From contig JAISZT010000126.1 in assembly GCA_031284485.1 (NCBI GenBank), positions 1 to 38,120 on the forward strand: a DNA stretch of 38,120 nt, written 5' to 3'. The notes under the pieces were generated by a model. The model was given only the letters and a program-made list of their open reading frames with translations. It was not told where the DNA came from and searched no databases. The position numbers and the translations under genes were made by a program. Shown one piece after another: positions 8,658 through 17,355 of the stretch. Position 1 is the first letter of the stretch. The number at the start of each line of letters is the position of its first letter. Origin of the DNA: Desulfovibrio sp. Lineage in GTDB: Bacteria > Desulfobacterota > Desulfovibrionia > Desulfovibrionales > Desulfovibrionaceae.

Positions 8658-8828
8658 TTAGTTAAGCCTGTGCCGCAAGGATTTCAGAAACCTCTCCGCT
8701 TCATGTTTATACTGAAAGCCCATGACAAAATTATCCGCATATCGCACGATGATTACGTCTCCGGTAGCGTGTTCCCTACGCCACCAAGCCACCCATTCGT
8801 CGAGCACATAGTGCAAATACACATTAAA
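8658..8828 (-). pseudogene. Group II intron reverse transcriptase/maturase fragment (broken)
   Basis: On the minus strand a 56-codon open piece reads NVYLHYVLDEW, then VIIVRYADNFVMGFQY, then EAERFLKSLRHRLN, and stops. This is the region around the catalytic YADD box of group II intron-encoded reverse transcriptases. The second catalytic aspartate is Asn here (YADN). The frame is closed upstream by a TGA at 8832-8834, with a hint of the preceding conserved segment in a shifted frame. Neither the finger region, the maturase X domain nor the HNH domain is present. It is a decayed scar of a retroelement. I saw no domain V-like hairpin nearby. Confidence 0.8.
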
Positions 8829-8910
8829 TCGTCAAAATCCGAACCGATATGTAGATTGGAATTTTCTGCCACAGTCCTGGTTGCGCTTGCCATACCGGTA
8901 CGGAGTTGAT

Positions 8911-10311
8911 ATGTCTGCCGGAAAAGGGCTGTACTCAATGGTCGCTGATCACGGCTTCATCACCACGTCAGTGTTCGAACTGTTCAAGGTGGGGCCTGGC
9001 CCCTCCAGTTCCCACACCATCGCGCCCATGCTGGCCGGTCTGGATTTTCGCAGACTCATGGACGCGCTGCCTGAAGAAAAAAAACGCGCCGACGCCTGTC
9101 TGGAAGTGCAGCTTTACGGTTCTCTCAGCGCCGCCTTCACAGGGCACGGCACGGATAAGGCCATTTTGACCGGGCTTCTGGGCTACACCCCGGAAAACTG
9201 CCCCCCCAACCTGCCATCCGGCGTGCTGGGCCTTCCGGAACAGGATCTGCGCCTCCCCTTCGGTTCTCAGGGGCCGTTGTCCCCCAAAATTTTTGTCCAC
9301 GGGCCTGTTGAGCACCAGTATCCCTACAGTAACACGCTTATTTTTGTTTTGCGCGATGCCGGTGGTCAGGCGTTGCGCCGCGTTTATTATTCTGTCGGGG
9401 GAGGTTTTTTGCAATGGGAAGGCTGGACGCCCCCGGAGCGCGGCAAACAGCCCCACCCCTTTTCCACAGCCAGGGAATTGCAGGCGCACGTTATCAAGAG
9501 CGGCCTCTCCATTCCCCAGATCATCCTGCAGAACGAAAAGGCGCTTACCGGGCAGAACACGGCCGCCATCCATGAAAAACTGGACAGCATTATTGAGGCC
9601 ATGCGCCGTTCCGTGGCCCGGGGCGTTTCCACCGAGGGCGCTTTGCCGGGCACGCTCAACGTCTACCGTAAGGCCGCGCGTCTGGCCCGCAAGGCCGACG
9701 CTCTGGACGACCCCATAAACCGTTTTCTGGGTCTGCTTAACGCCTATGCCTTTGCCGTATCCGAGGAAAACGCCGCCGGGGGCGTCATCGTCACCGCGCC
9801 CACCTGCGGGGCCGCCGGGGTGCTACCGAGCATGTGCACCATGCTTGAAGGCTACTTCGGCATGGGGCAGGAAGCCCTGCGCGCGGGCATGCTGACGGCG
9901 GCGGCCATAGGCTTTCTCGCCAAGCACAACGCCAGCATCGCCGGCGCGGAAGTGGGCTGCCAGGGAGAAGTGGGCGTGGCTTCGGCCATGGCGGCGGCCA
10001 TGCTGGCCCAGGTCAGAGGGTATGATTCGGTCATTGTGGAGAATGCGGCGGAAATAGCCCTGGAGCACCATCTCGGCCTGACCTGCGACCCGGTGGGGGG
10101 CTATGTGCAGATACCCTGCATCGAGAGAAACGCCATGGGCGCGCTGAAAGCATACAACGCCTGCCTTGTGGCCATGATGGAGGATGTGCCCCGCCACCGC
10201 GTCAACCTGGACATGGCCCTGAAGGCCATGGCCGAAACAGGCCGGGACATGCTCAGCAAATACAGGGAAACCTCACGCGGCGGCCTTGCCGTGTGCATGG
10301 CGGAGTGCTGA
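8911..10311 (+). CDS. sdaA: L-serine ammonia-lyase, iron-sulfur dependent, single-chain (SdaA)
   Basis: This cytoplasmic enzyme of 466 residues converts L-serine to pyruvate and ammonia using a [4Fe-4S] cluster. The N-terminal beta domain starts at SVFELFKVGPGPSSSHT, the family signature. The C-terminal alpha domain holds conserved cysteines: Cys299 in APTCGAAG, Cys350 in EVGCQGEVG, Cys392 in LTCDPVGG and Cys403 in IPCIE. Three of these are expected cluster ligands. I chose the ATG at 8911 because GGAG lies 6 nt before it; the ATG at 8938 is an alternative. The open frame to 8881 runs into the decayed element. No promoter was clear upstream; the 5' region has been replaced by the mobile DNA scar. 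The gene converges on the next one with a gap of only 5 bp. Confidence 0.95.
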   Translation: MSAGKGLYSMVADHGFITTSVFELFKVGPGPSSSHTIAPMLAGLDFRRLMDALPEEKKRADACLEVQLYGSLSAAFTGHGTDKAILTGLLGYTPENCPPNLPSGVLGLPEQDLRLPFGSQGPLSPKIFVHGPVEHQYPYSNTLIFVLRDAGGQALRRVYYSVGGGFLQWEGWTPPERGKQPHPFSTARELQAHVIKSGLSIPQIILQNEKALTGQNTAAIHEKLDSIIEAMRRSVARGVSTEGALPGTLNVYRKAARLARKADALDDPINRFLGLLNAYAFAVSEENAAGGVIVTAPTCGAAGVLPSMCTMLEGYFGMGQEALRAGMLTAAAIGFLAKHNASIAGAEVGCQGEVGVASAMAAAMLAQVRGYDSVIVENAAEIALEHHLGLTCDPVGGYVQIPCIERNAMGALKAYNACLVAMMEDVPRHRVNLDMALKAMAETGRDMLSKYRETSRGGLAVCMAEC

Positions 10312-10316
10312 AAGTT

Positions 10317-11420
10317 CTATCGCAGGCCCGCCAGCCAACGCCACAGGGGAGGTTTTTCCGGGACAACAGGCGTCCGCCAGCCGGAATCCTTGTTGCTGCC
10401 GGAAAAACGCAAACGCTCGCGCGAGGGTTGCGTCTTCCCGACAGGACCGTCAGGGCTGAACTCCAGCATGAGTTGAAACGGTCTGTCCCCTTCCGGACGC
10501 AGCCGCATGAGATCGCGCACAAAGGCATGCCCGGAACCGAAACGTAAATCGTAAAAGAGAAAATATTCCTTGCCGGCGCTGTCCTGCGGCCTGTCTCCAG
10601 GGGCCAACCCGGAAAAAACAGGCAGCATGGTAAAAGCAAAAAACTCGCGGCAAAAAGCCGAGGCGGCGGAAAGCTTCGCAACCCCCTGTTCGGGAAAGGC
10701 GGCATGTTTGGTTTCAGGCGCTCGCGGTCGTCCCAGAACGTCAAGACTCTGTTCGCACACCATGTCGCGTTCCCCCAAACCTCTTTCCTCAAAGATCACC
10801 CGCCAGAAAAAAGGGGCAAAGGCGTCGGGCAGCACGGTCAGGCCGCTGACCTCGCGCCCTTCGGAGGCAAGCCGCGCTTCAGCCGTTGCGGCATGGCGGG
10901 CATTGAGCGCAATGTTCAGGCCGGGGTAGGCGACAAGCCACACGCAGGCCGCGATCATGCAGACCCGGTGCGCTCGCCAGATTGCCAGAAGGAGAGGCAG
11001 AACAAACAGCAAATCCACAATAAACAGGCCGTTCAGGCGCACACGCTCATGGGAAAAGGGCAAAAAAATCATGGTGCCGTAGGTGGTCACGGCATCCAGC
11101 CAGATATGCAGCAGCACCATGCAGCAGGCGAACAGCCAGACGCGGCAAAAACTCCAGCGCCCCGGCGTGCCGGCGCGCCAGAGCGGGCGGCAGCACAAAG
11201 CCAGCAATAAACCCATAAGGGGCATGGCCGCCAGGGAGTGGGTAATGCCCCTGTGCAACTGTAAAAACTGCAAGGGGCCAAAGGCGGCGGCGAAACAAAC
11301 GTCAATATCCGGCGACGACGCCGCCAGCGCGGCGAAAGGGACAGCCCAGCGCGTGGCGGGACGCGCCCGCAGAACCAGCATGGCCACGGCGCCGCTTGCG
11401 GCATGAGTGACAGAATCCAC
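10317..11420 (-). CDS. Membrane-bound YdjM/DUF457-like putative metal-dependent hydrolase
   Basis: This 367-residue inner membrane protein has the family hallmarks: MDSVTHAASGA at the N-terminus, SSPDIDV, HRGITHS and HIWLDAVTTYGT. These His and Asp residues are thought to bind a metal. Several hydrophobic helices span about 10-190. The C-terminal part (about 200-367) is soluble, longer than in the E. coli protein, and has no motif I recognise. The start is a GTG, with AAGG upstream. It lies 12 bp after the small lipoprotein gene and is probably co-transcribed. The substrate is unknown. Relatives include the E. coli YdjM and YfhO-type annotations; the catalytic role is an assumption from the family. 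Confidence 0.8.
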   Translation of the reverse strand: MDSVTHAASGAVAMLVLRARPATRWAVPFAALAASSPDIDVCFAAAFGPLQFLQLHRGITHSLAAMPLMGLLLALCCRPLWRAGTPGRWSFCRVWLFACCMVLLHIWLDAVTTYGTMIFLPFSHERVRLNGLFIVDLLFVLPLLLAIWRAHRVCMIAACVWLVAYPGLNIALNARHAATAEARLASEGREVSGLTVLPDAFAPFFWRVIFEERGLGERDMVCEQSLDVLGRPRAPETKHAAFPEQGVAKLSAASAFCREFFAFTMLPVFSGLAPGDRPQDSAGKEYFLFYDLRFGSGHAFVRDLMRLRPEGDRPFQLMLEFSPDGPVGKTQPSRERLRFSGSNKDSGWRTPVVPEKPPLWRWLAGLR

Positions 11421-11432
11421 GCTGCCTTGCCC

Positions 11433-11759
11433 TTATTGCCTGAAGGGGCTTTTCAGCTTGGGTTTCTCGCGCCACGCCGGGTCTTCGGGAGTGAGCATCG
11501 GAGTAATTTCATTGCCGGTCAGGCGGCTGTACCGGCGAAGCTGCCACTCCCTGGTCTGCCGCATCACGTCGGGGTGGTTGAAATAGTAAAGCATTCGCTG
11601 TGTATTGTTCGCGCCGGTCGCGGCATAGCGCAAGTTGTCTTCAGGGGCCACGCCCAAGGGACGTCGGAACTCATCCCCTGAGGATCCCGTCCCGATGTCC
11701 TTCGGCCCGCAACCGGGCAGAAGAAGGGCAAACAACAGCAGCAGCCTGAAAGTTTTCAT
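11433..11759 (-). CDS. Small lipoprotein of unknown function
   Basis: This 108-residue protein starts at the ATG 11759 with a short lipoprotein signal ending LPGC (Cys17). A longer open frame to 11819 adds residues that do not look like a signal peptide. The mature part is polar and basic, with no domain I recognise (YYFNHPDVMRQTREWQ in the middle). It is first in a two-gene unit with the YdjM-like membrane protein, so both may act in the same envelope process. No strong ribosome binding site is seen, which fits the possible leaderless start described for its promoter. Confidence 0.75.
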   Translation of the reverse strand: MKTFRLLLLFALLLPGCGPKDIGTGSSGDEFRRPLGVAPEDNLRYAATGANNTQRMLYYFNHPDVMRQTREWQLRRYSRLTGNEITPMLTPEDPAWREKPKLKSPFRQ

Positions 11760-11766
11760 GCTTTGC

Positions 11767-11795
11767 AATATACACTCCAAACGCCGACACCGCAA
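11767..11795 (-). promoter_or_regulatory. Candidate promoter for the small lipoprotein gene
   Basis: On the minus strand TTGCGG (11795-11790), a 17-bp spacer and TATATT (11772-11767) are seen. Only 7 nt separate the -10 box from the ATG, so transcription would begin at or next to the start codon. The -35 match is only moderate. Confidence 0.35.
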
Positions 11796-11859
11796 GTCGG
11801 ACGCGGGCCAGGCAGGCAAACACGCTCCAGGCGTTGTGTCGAAGATAATTACACAGTAT

Positions 11860-11888
11860 TTGACTAACCGCCATCAAGGGGATAAAAA
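11860..11888 (+). promoter_or_regulatory. Candidate promoter for the solute-binding protein gene
   Basis: TTGACT (11860-11865), a 17-bp spacer and TAAAAA (11883-11888) lie just before the ATG at 11896. The -10 box is weak and, as with the divergent gene, only 7 nt from the start codon. A GATAAT at 11844-11849 is an alternative -10 box but lacks a partner at the right distance. Confidence 0.3.
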
Positions 11889-11895
11889 CTGTGGA

Positions 11896-12657
11896 ATGTT
11901 ACGCTGTCGGCAAATTTTTTTTATATGTCTTGCTCTGTGCTGCATTTTCAACGACTTGCCGGCGCCGGCCGCGGCGCTGGAAAATCAGCTTAAAATCGGC
12001 CTGGAACGCAATTCTCCGCCCTTTTCCTTCATGAACAAAAACAATGTCCCTGAGGGGTTCTCTCTGGAAATCGCCCAGGCTATCTGCGAAGTTATCAAAC
12101 GCAACTGCGTGTTTGTTCTGCAGCCTCTGAACGTCCTGCAAGACAGCCTGAAGAAGGGCGAAATAGACGTGATGATGAACGTGCGCGCTCTGGAATCAAT
12201 GTTGGAGTACGCGCAATTTTCACAGCCCTACGTCCGCACGCGTTCCGTTTACATAGGCAGGCCTTCGGCCATGCGCCTGAACCGGCCGGTCAGAATCGGC
12301 GTTCGCAATAACGGCATGCATTATTACTATTTTACGGCCGGAGAAAAATCGTCCGCTACAGTATTTGTGAAAAACGAGACGAACGCCCTCCTGGACGATC
12401 TGGTCCAGGGCAACGTGGACATGGTGCTGACAAACGGACTCCTCGCCTGGTATTTTCTGTGTTCCGACGAAGGCAGGGAATTTGACACCCTGGGACCTCC
12501 CCTGCCGCTCGAAGCCACGGACGCAAACCTGCGCGCGGCTGTCCGCAAAAACGAGTCCGCCCTGGTTGAAGAAATCAACAAGGCCATCAACGACATCCAT
12601 TTCAACGGCGCACTTCTGCGAATCAACCGCAAATATTTCCCCTATACTCTGTATTAG
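11896..12657 (+). CDS. Periplasmic solute-binding protein, family 3 (amino-acid type)
   Basis: This 253-residue secreted protein has a Sec signal peptide (hydrophobic core about 7-20, likely cut after APAAA near residue 27). The mature domain is SBP_bac_3: LKIGLERNSPPFSF, then GFSLEIAQAICEVI, then LKKGEIDVMMNVRAL, and a second lobe with RIGVRNNGMHYYYF and LVQGNVDMVLTNG. Such proteins bind polar amino acids or related small ligands. No ABC permease or ATPase gene is near. The next gene, 14 bp on, is a membrane diguanylate cyclase, so this protein may present a ligand to that sensor. I chose the ATG at 11896 because the signal peptide begins there; the open frame to 11635 runs antisense into the lipoprotein gene. 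An AAGGGG lies about 15 nt upstream, which is rather far. Confidence 0.85.
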   Translation: MLRCRQIFFICLALCCIFNDLPAPAAALENQLKIGLERNSPPFSFMNKNNVPEGFSLEIAQAICEVIKRNCVFVLQPLNVLQDSLKKGEIDVMMNVRALESMLEYAQFSQPYVRTRSVYIGRPSAMRLNRPVRIGVRNNGMHYYYFTAGEKSSATVFVKNETNALLDDLVQGNVDMVLTNGLLAWYFLCSDEGREFDTLGPPLPLEATDANLRAAVRKNESALVEEINKAINDIHFNGALLRINRKYFPYTLY

Positions 12658-12671
12658 GCCGACAGTTCCCC

Positions 12672-14327
12672 ATGAAAAAAAACGAATGGACATATTCGAC
12701 AGACACCCGGCGGCACTTCCGGCACTTCAGCGCAAACCGCCTGCTGTTGTCGCTACTGCTGCCCGGCATCGTTCTTTTTCTCCTGATTATCGGCGTAACC
12801 ATTTACAATCTGCTCGCTATTGAAAGCGGCGCGGACACTCTGATGCGGGAAAATATTCCCGCCATGATGGAAAACCGGCGCTCCGCGGACAATCTGGCCG
12901 TTCTGCGCCATGAAATCGACACAATTTACGCCGCAACAGACGCTGAACAGCGTCACCGCTCCACCCTCACAGCGGAGATGATTTTGGCGTACTTTGTGTT
13001 TGAACAGTCTGACGACATGCGGAAATTTGCCGATAAATTCTATTCTCTGCCCCGTCAGTTGAGCGAGATACGCGCCAAAAGACAATATAATGACGACAAG
13101 TTGGAAGCGCTGCAACTGTATTTGTCCGGCATGTCGACATTATTGCGAAACGAGGCGGGAGCGCCATTGTCCGCCATGGATAAGAACGACGCCCTGGACA
13201 AACCTACGCCGGCAAGAAAATTCGCGCGCGCGCACGCCTTGTGTCTGCGCACAGATCTGCCTCGCGACCTGCGCGAGCCTTGCGCCGTTTTTCAACAAAC
13301 CCTGCGCGCCGCGGAAGAAACCTATGCGGAAATAACGGCCGCCGACAAAGCGGCGGCGCTTCTCCGGCAAGGGTTGAGCGATGAACTGCTTGCCCTGGAC
13401 GCGGCTCTGGCGGCATCAGCCGTTCAGAATACCCATGCAAAAGTCGACAAAATCAAGGACGACTCACAGACATTGGCAAACATGTTCCGCGCCATGCCCG
13501 CCCTGCTGCTGCTCTGCCTGCTGGGCATACTCGCGATGCTGCGCATATATATTCTGACGCCCATTGCCAAACTCACCGGCGCTCTTGACGAAATTGCCAA
13601 GGGGCATTATACGCCGCCCAACCTGCCGCACACCCGCATATATGAACTGCAGAAAATTATGGATCAGCTTCCGCACATATGCAGAAATTTGAAAAAACTC
13701 ACCAGACTGACGGAACGTCTGGCGCATGAAAAACGCAAATTCGAAGATTTGAGCATGGTGGACGGTCTGACCGGCGTGTCCAACAGGCGCAGTTTTGACA
13801 TGCGTCTGGCGCGAAAAGAAAAAAGCCACCGGGGCGAATCTCTGGCAATACTGATGATTGATGTGGACAAATTCAAGGATTACAATGATCATCTGGGGCA
13901 TCAGGCCGGAGACAAATGCCTGACCTTCGTGGCCCACGCCATGAAGAACGTGCTCCTGCGCCGCAACGACACCCTCTACAGATACGGGGGGGAAGAATTT
14001 ACCGTAATACTGGAAAACGTTTCCGCCGATCAGGCAATGACCATAGCAATGCGCATTCGCGAAGCGGTTTACAAATTGCGTCTGCCGCATCCGGCCTCGC
14101 CGGCCTCGCCTTATGTTACCGTAAGCGTCGGCGTTTCCGCGGCGCATCGCGAGCATCAGGTTTCATGTACGGAAGTTGTGGAACAGGCGGACAGAGCACT
14201 GCTTGTCGCCAAATCGAAAGGGCGGAACCGCATTCACCTGTATTCCGAAGCGGATCCCCCTATCCGGGTTCCCACGCGACAGCCGGACGGGGATCAGACA
14301 ATGCCCCCCGCAGCGCGACCGGATTAG
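12672..14327 (+). CDS. Membrane diguanylate cyclase (GGDEF) with periplasmic sensor
   Basis: This 551-residue protein makes cyclic di-GMP from two GTP. TM1 is about 23-48, a mainly helical periplasmic region is about 50-272, TM2 is about 274-296, and a HAMP-like linker and coiled coil precede the GGDEF domain (about 358-520). The active site is GGEEF at 439-443. Asp397 in MIDVDKFK is a metal ligand. An inhibitory I-site RxxD (Arg430-Asp433) lies five residues before GGEEF, so product feedback is expected. The last 25 residues are proline-rich without known function. No EAL or HD-GYP domain is present. It follows the solute-binding protein by 14 bp, likely in one transcript. All residues needed for catalysis appear intact. 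Confidence 0.92.
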   Translation: MKKNEWTYSTDTRRHFRHFSANRLLLSLLLPGIVLFLLIIGVTIYNLLAIESGADTLMRENIPAMMENRRSADNLAVLRHEIDTIYAATDAEQRHRSTLTAEMILAYFVFEQSDDMRKFADKFYSLPRQLSEIRAKRQYNDDKLEALQLYLSGMSTLLRNEAGAPLSAMDKNDALDKPTPARKFARAHALCLRTDLPRDLREPCAVFQQTLRAAEETYAEITAADKAAALLRQGLSDELLALDAALAASAVQNTHAKVDKIKDDSQTLANMFRAMPALLLLCLLGILAMLRIYILTPIAKLTGALDEIAKGHYTPPNLPHTRIYELQKIMDQLPHICRNLKKLTRLTERLAHEKRKFEDLSMVDGLTGVSNRRSFDMRLARKEKSHRGESLAILMIDVDKFKDYNDHLGHQAGDKCLTFVAHAMKNVLLRRNDTLYRYGGEEFTVILENVSADQAMTIAMRIREAVYKLRLPHPASPASPYVTVSVGVSAAHREHQVSCTEVVEQADRALLVAKSKGRNRIHLYSEADPPIRVPTRQPDGDQTMPPAARPD

Positions 14328-14366
14328 AGCGGTTTGACTTTGAAAATGCTGTAACAAGGAGACATT

Positions 14367-15011
14367 ATGCGCACCCCCAGTAGCGGCGTTACGCCGGAAG
14401 GATTGCCCGTCATCGGCCTTTTGGCGCTTTCCGCCCTTGTTTTCGCCTTGGCCGACTGGCTGTTTCCGGCCTTTGTCTGCCTTGCCGGCTGCTGGTTCGG
14501 CGTTCATTTTTTTCGCGACCCCGAACGCGTTGTCCCTCAGGGAGCGGGACTTTCCGTAAGCCCGGCCGACGGAAAAATCATCCGCATTGAAGAACGCCCC
14601 GATCCTTTTACGGATAAAAAACTGACCTGCATAAGCATTTTCATGAACGTCTTCAGCGTGCACGTCAATCGTGCGCCTCTGGCCTGCGTGGTGGAAGACG
14701 TCCGCTACTGGCCGGGCAAATTCTTCAACGCCTCTCTGGACAAAGCCTCCGTGGACAATGAACGCTGCGCCTATCACCTGCGTGACGGGGAAGGAAAAAC
14801 ATGGACAATGGTGCAGATCGCCGGGCTGATCGCAAGACGCATTGTCTGCCGCGCCGAAATAAAGGACGCTCTGGCAAGGGGGGAGCGTATGGGCATGATA
14901 CGCTTTGGCTCGCGAGTTGACCTCTACCTGCCTGAAGGCTATATTCCCGCGGTGCGCACAGGCGATCAGGTGTTCGCCGGACAAAGCGTCATTGCCCGAG
15001 CAGGCGGATAG
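14367..15011 (+). CDS. psd: Phosphatidylserine decarboxylase, short (archaeal-type) proenzyme
   Basis: This 214-residue membrane-associated enzyme converts phosphatidylserine to phosphatidylethanolamine. It is self-cleaved to create a pyruvoyl group. The cleavage site is Gly181-Ser182 in [13 protein letters not shown]. Other family segments are [29 protein letters not shown] and [15 protein letters not shown]. An N-terminal hydrophobic hairpin lies at about 14-48. The short length fits the Psd type found in many non-enteric bacteria and archaea. AAGGAG lies 7 nt upstream of the ATG. pssA, which makes its substrate, follows 10 bp downstream, so the two form a phosphatidylethanolamine unit. Confidence 0.95.
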   Translation: MRTPSSGVTPEGLPVIGLLALSALVFALADWLFPAFVCLAGCWFGVHFFRDPERVVPQGAGLSVSPADGKIIRIEERPDPFTDKKLTCISIFMNVFSVHVNRAPLACVVEDVRYWPGKFFNASLDKASVDNERCAYHLRDGEGKTWTMVQIAGLIARRIVCRAEIKDALARGERMGMIRFGSRVDLYLPEGYIPAVRTGDQVFAGQSVIARAGG

Positions 15012-15021
15012 TCAGTGTCCT

Positions 15022-15777
15022 ATGGAAAAAAAACAACCGCATAAAAGCGTCTATCTTCTGCCCAACATGATCACCACGTTGAGCATGTTTTTCGGCTTTT
15101 TGTCGATAACGATGGCGATGCAGGGGCGCTATCACTCCGCCGGACTTGCCGTGCTGATCGCCGCCCTCATGGACGGCCTTGACGGCAAGGTAGCCCGGCT
15201 GACAAACACGACGAGCGCTTTCGGCGTGCAGTACGATTCCCTGGCTGACCTGGTGGCCTTTGGCCTCGCCCCGGCCATATTGCTCTGGCAATGGCAACTG
15301 AAAAACTTTGAGGGCATCGGCATGGCCGCAGCTTTTATCTATACGGCATGCGGAGCGCTGCGCCTTGCGCGCTTCAACATCACCGCCGCCGCCACCGGCA
15401 AACGCTTTTTTATCGGTCTGCCCATCCCGGCCGGGGGTTGCACTATTGTGTGCTTTGTGTTTTTTACCACCGGCTTTCCGGCGTCCCTGCACGCGGCGCT
15501 GCCTTGGATGGCCTTATTTCTGTCCGTTTGCACAGGCATTCTGATGGTCAGTTCGGTACGCTATTTTTCTTTCAAGGAATATGACTTGCTGCGCGCCCAT
15601 CCCATACGCGCCATGCTGATATTCCTTTTTCTTCTCGCCCTGGTGGTGTCCTACCCGCGTTTTACGGCCTTTCCCCTGTGCCTTGTCTATATTGTCTGCG
15701 GGCTTGTCTATACCTTTGTCATACTCCCGCGCCGCAACCGTCAGTTGCTGCGCGCGCTCGCCCCGCAAAATGACTGA
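15022..15777 (+). CDS. pssA: CDP-diacylglycerol--serine O-phosphatidyltransferase
   Basis: This 251-residue integral membrane enzyme makes phosphatidylserine from CDP-diacylglycerol and serine. The CDP-alcohol phosphotransferase motif is complete: Asp54-Gly55-x2-Ala58-Arg59-x8-Gly68-x3-Asp72-x3-Asp76. About six to eight hydrophobic segments follow. I chose the ATG at 15022, 10 bp after psd, since MEKKQPHKSVYLLPN starts the conserved region. The open frame to 14905 overlaps psd and has no family content. There is no obvious ribosome binding site, which suggests coupling to psd. leuA follows after 31 bp that hold a 5-bp hairpin (15779-15792) without a T-run. Confidence 0.95.
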   Translation: MEKKQPHKSVYLLPNMITTLSMFFGFLSITMAMQGRYHSAGLAVLIAALMDGLDGKVARLTNTTSAFGVQYDSLADLVAFGLAPAILLWQWQLKNFEGIGMAAAFIYTACGALRLARFNITAAATGKRFFIGLPIPAGGCTIVCFVFFTTGFPASLHAALPWMALFLSVCTGILMVSSVRYFSFKEYDLLRAHPIRAMLIFLFLLALVVSYPRFTAFPLCLVYIVCGLVYTFVILPRRNRQLLRALAPQND

Positions 15778-15808
15778 CGCGCTTCAGAGCGCAACCAGGA
15801 GGCTCTCC

Positions 15809-17344
15809 ATGTCAGACCATATTTATTTTTTTGACACGACATTGCGTGACGGCGAACAGTCGCCCGGCGCGACCATGAATTTGCAGGAAAAACTGGGCCT
15901 TGCCCACCAGCTTGAAAAACTTGGCGTTGACGTGCTGGAAGCCGGCTTTCCCGCGACAAGCCCCGGTGATTTTGAATCCGTGAAAACCATTGCCCGGCAG
16001 GCGGGCGACATGCAGATAGCGGGGCTTTGCCGTTGCCTGGAACCGGATATCGACCGTTGCTGGGAAGCTGTCAAATACGCGAAAAATTCGCGTATTCACA
16101 CGGTATTAGCCACATCGCCGGTACATATGGAGCACAAGCTGCGCAAAAGTCCTGAAGATGTGCTCAAAATGATCGAGGCAGGCGTCAGACACTGCGCCTC
16201 CTATACCGACAATGTGGAATTTTCCGCCGAGGACGCGGCCCGCTCCGACCGGGACTTTCTCTGCCGCGCCGCGGAAACGGCCATCAAGGCCGGAGCGCGC
16301 GTCGTCAACATTCCCGACACGGTGGGCTACGCCCAGCCATGGGAATTTGCCGAATTTGTGCGTTATATCATCGAAAACACGCCAAACGCCGACAAGGCCG
16401 TCTTCAGCGTGCACTGCCACAACGACCTTGGCCTGGCCGTCGCCAACACTCTGGCGGCGATCAAGGCCGGAGCGCGTCAGGCCGAAGTGACCCTGAGCGG
16501 CATAGGGGAGCGCGCGGGCAACGCGGCTCTGGAAGAAGTGGTCATGGCGCTCACTGTGCGCAAGGACTATTTCGGGGTCACCCACAATATCGTCACCGAG
16601 CAATTGTACCCTTCCTGCCGCATGCTCTCCCTGACCATCGGGCGCCCCATACCCGACAACAAGGCTGTTATCGGGGCCAACGCCTTTGCCCACGAATCCG
16701 GCATACACCAGGACGGCGTGCTCAAAAATCCCGAAACCTACGAGATAATGACCCCGCAGTCCGTCGGCCGCACGGAGAGCACCCTGGTCATCGGCAAGCA
16801 CTCGGGCCGTAACGCCGTGCGCAACAAATTTGAAAACATGGGCTACAAACTTGACGACACGCAGCTCAACGTGCTGTTTGAAGCGGTAAAACATCTGGCC
16901 GACCGCAAAAAAACTCTGCACAACGACGACCTCATCGCCCTGATCCAGGAAGAAATTTACCGTATGCCGGATCGTTTCCGTTTGCGGCATGTGAGCGTGC
17001 TGAGTTCCGACTGCGGCGTGCCGCCCACAGCCGCCGTCATCATTGATGTGGATGGGGAAGAGAAAAAGAGCACGGGTTTCGGCGTCGGGCCTGTGGACGC
17101 GCTTTTTAAAGTCATTTCCGACATTCTGGGACAGACCCCGGAACTTGAACAATACGCCATCAACGCCATCACCGGCGGCCCGGACGCGCTCGGCGAAGTG
17201 ACGGTGCGCCTGCGGGAGAACGGCTACACGTCCATGGGACGCGGCGCGCACTCGGACGTGCTTGTGGCCAGCGCCAAGGCCTATGTCAACGCGATAAACA
17301 ACCTGGAAAAACGAAAACAGGAATACAAACGCCCACACGAATAA
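15809..17344 (+). CDS. leuA: 2-isopropylmalate synthase
   Basis: This 511-residue enzyme condenses 2-ketoisovalerate with acetyl-CoA, the first committed step to leucine. The TIM-barrel catalytic domain (about 1-275) has DTTLRDGEQSPG with Arg13 and Asp14, and the metal-binding HCHNDLG with His202 and His204, followed by SGIGERAGNAALEEV. A helical linker and the C-terminal LeuA regulatory domain (about 385-505) are present, so leucine feedback inhibition is expected. AGGAGG lies 7 nt before the ATG at 15809; the longer frame to 15683 runs inside pssA. It heads leuA-leuC-leuD-leuB, with gaps of 11 and 24 bp and a 4-bp overlap. I saw no leucine-rich leader peptide or T-box before it. Confidence 0.96.
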   Translation: MSDHIYFFDTTLRDGEQSPGATMNLQEKLGLAHQLEKLGVDVLEAGFPATSPGDFESVKTIARQAGDMQIAGLCRCLEPDIDRCWEAVKYAKNSRIHTVLATSPVHMEHKLRKSPEDVLKMIEAGVRHCASYTDNVEFSAEDAARSDRDFLCRAAETAIKAGARVVNIPDTVGYAQPWEFAEFVRYIIENTPNADKAVFSVHCHNDLGLAVANTLAAIKAGARQAEVTLSGIGERAGNAALEEVVMALTVRKDYFGVTHNIVTEQLYPSCRMLSLTIGRPIPDNKAVIGANAFAHESGIHQDGVLKNPETYEIMTPQSVGRTESTLVIGKHSGRNAVRNKFENMGYKLDDTQLNVLFEAVKHLADRKKTLHNDDLIALIQEEIYRMPDRFRLRHVSVLSSDCGVPPTAAVIIDVDGEEKKSTGFGVGPVDALFKVISDILGQTPELEQYAINAITGGPDALGEVTVRLRENGYTSMGRGAHSDVLVASAKAYVNAINNLEKRKQEYKRPHE

Positions 17345-17355
17345 AGGAGCCATCC

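Noticed and set aside
8670..8909. Plus-strand frame of 79 codons before sdaA
   Set aside because: It is antisense to the reverse transcriptase fragment and has no ribosome binding site or family match.
8832..8910. Minus-strand stretch reading YGKRNQDCGRKFQS, resembling a transposase zinc-ribbon segment
   Set aside because: Only one Cys and a short similarity by eye. It could equally be decayed upstream sequence of the reverse transcriptase, so no call was made.
15779..15792. Perfect 5-bp hairpin between pssA and leuA
   Set aside because: It is too short and has no T-run, so it is neither a terminator nor a convincing attenuator; no leucine codon-rich leader peptide is present.
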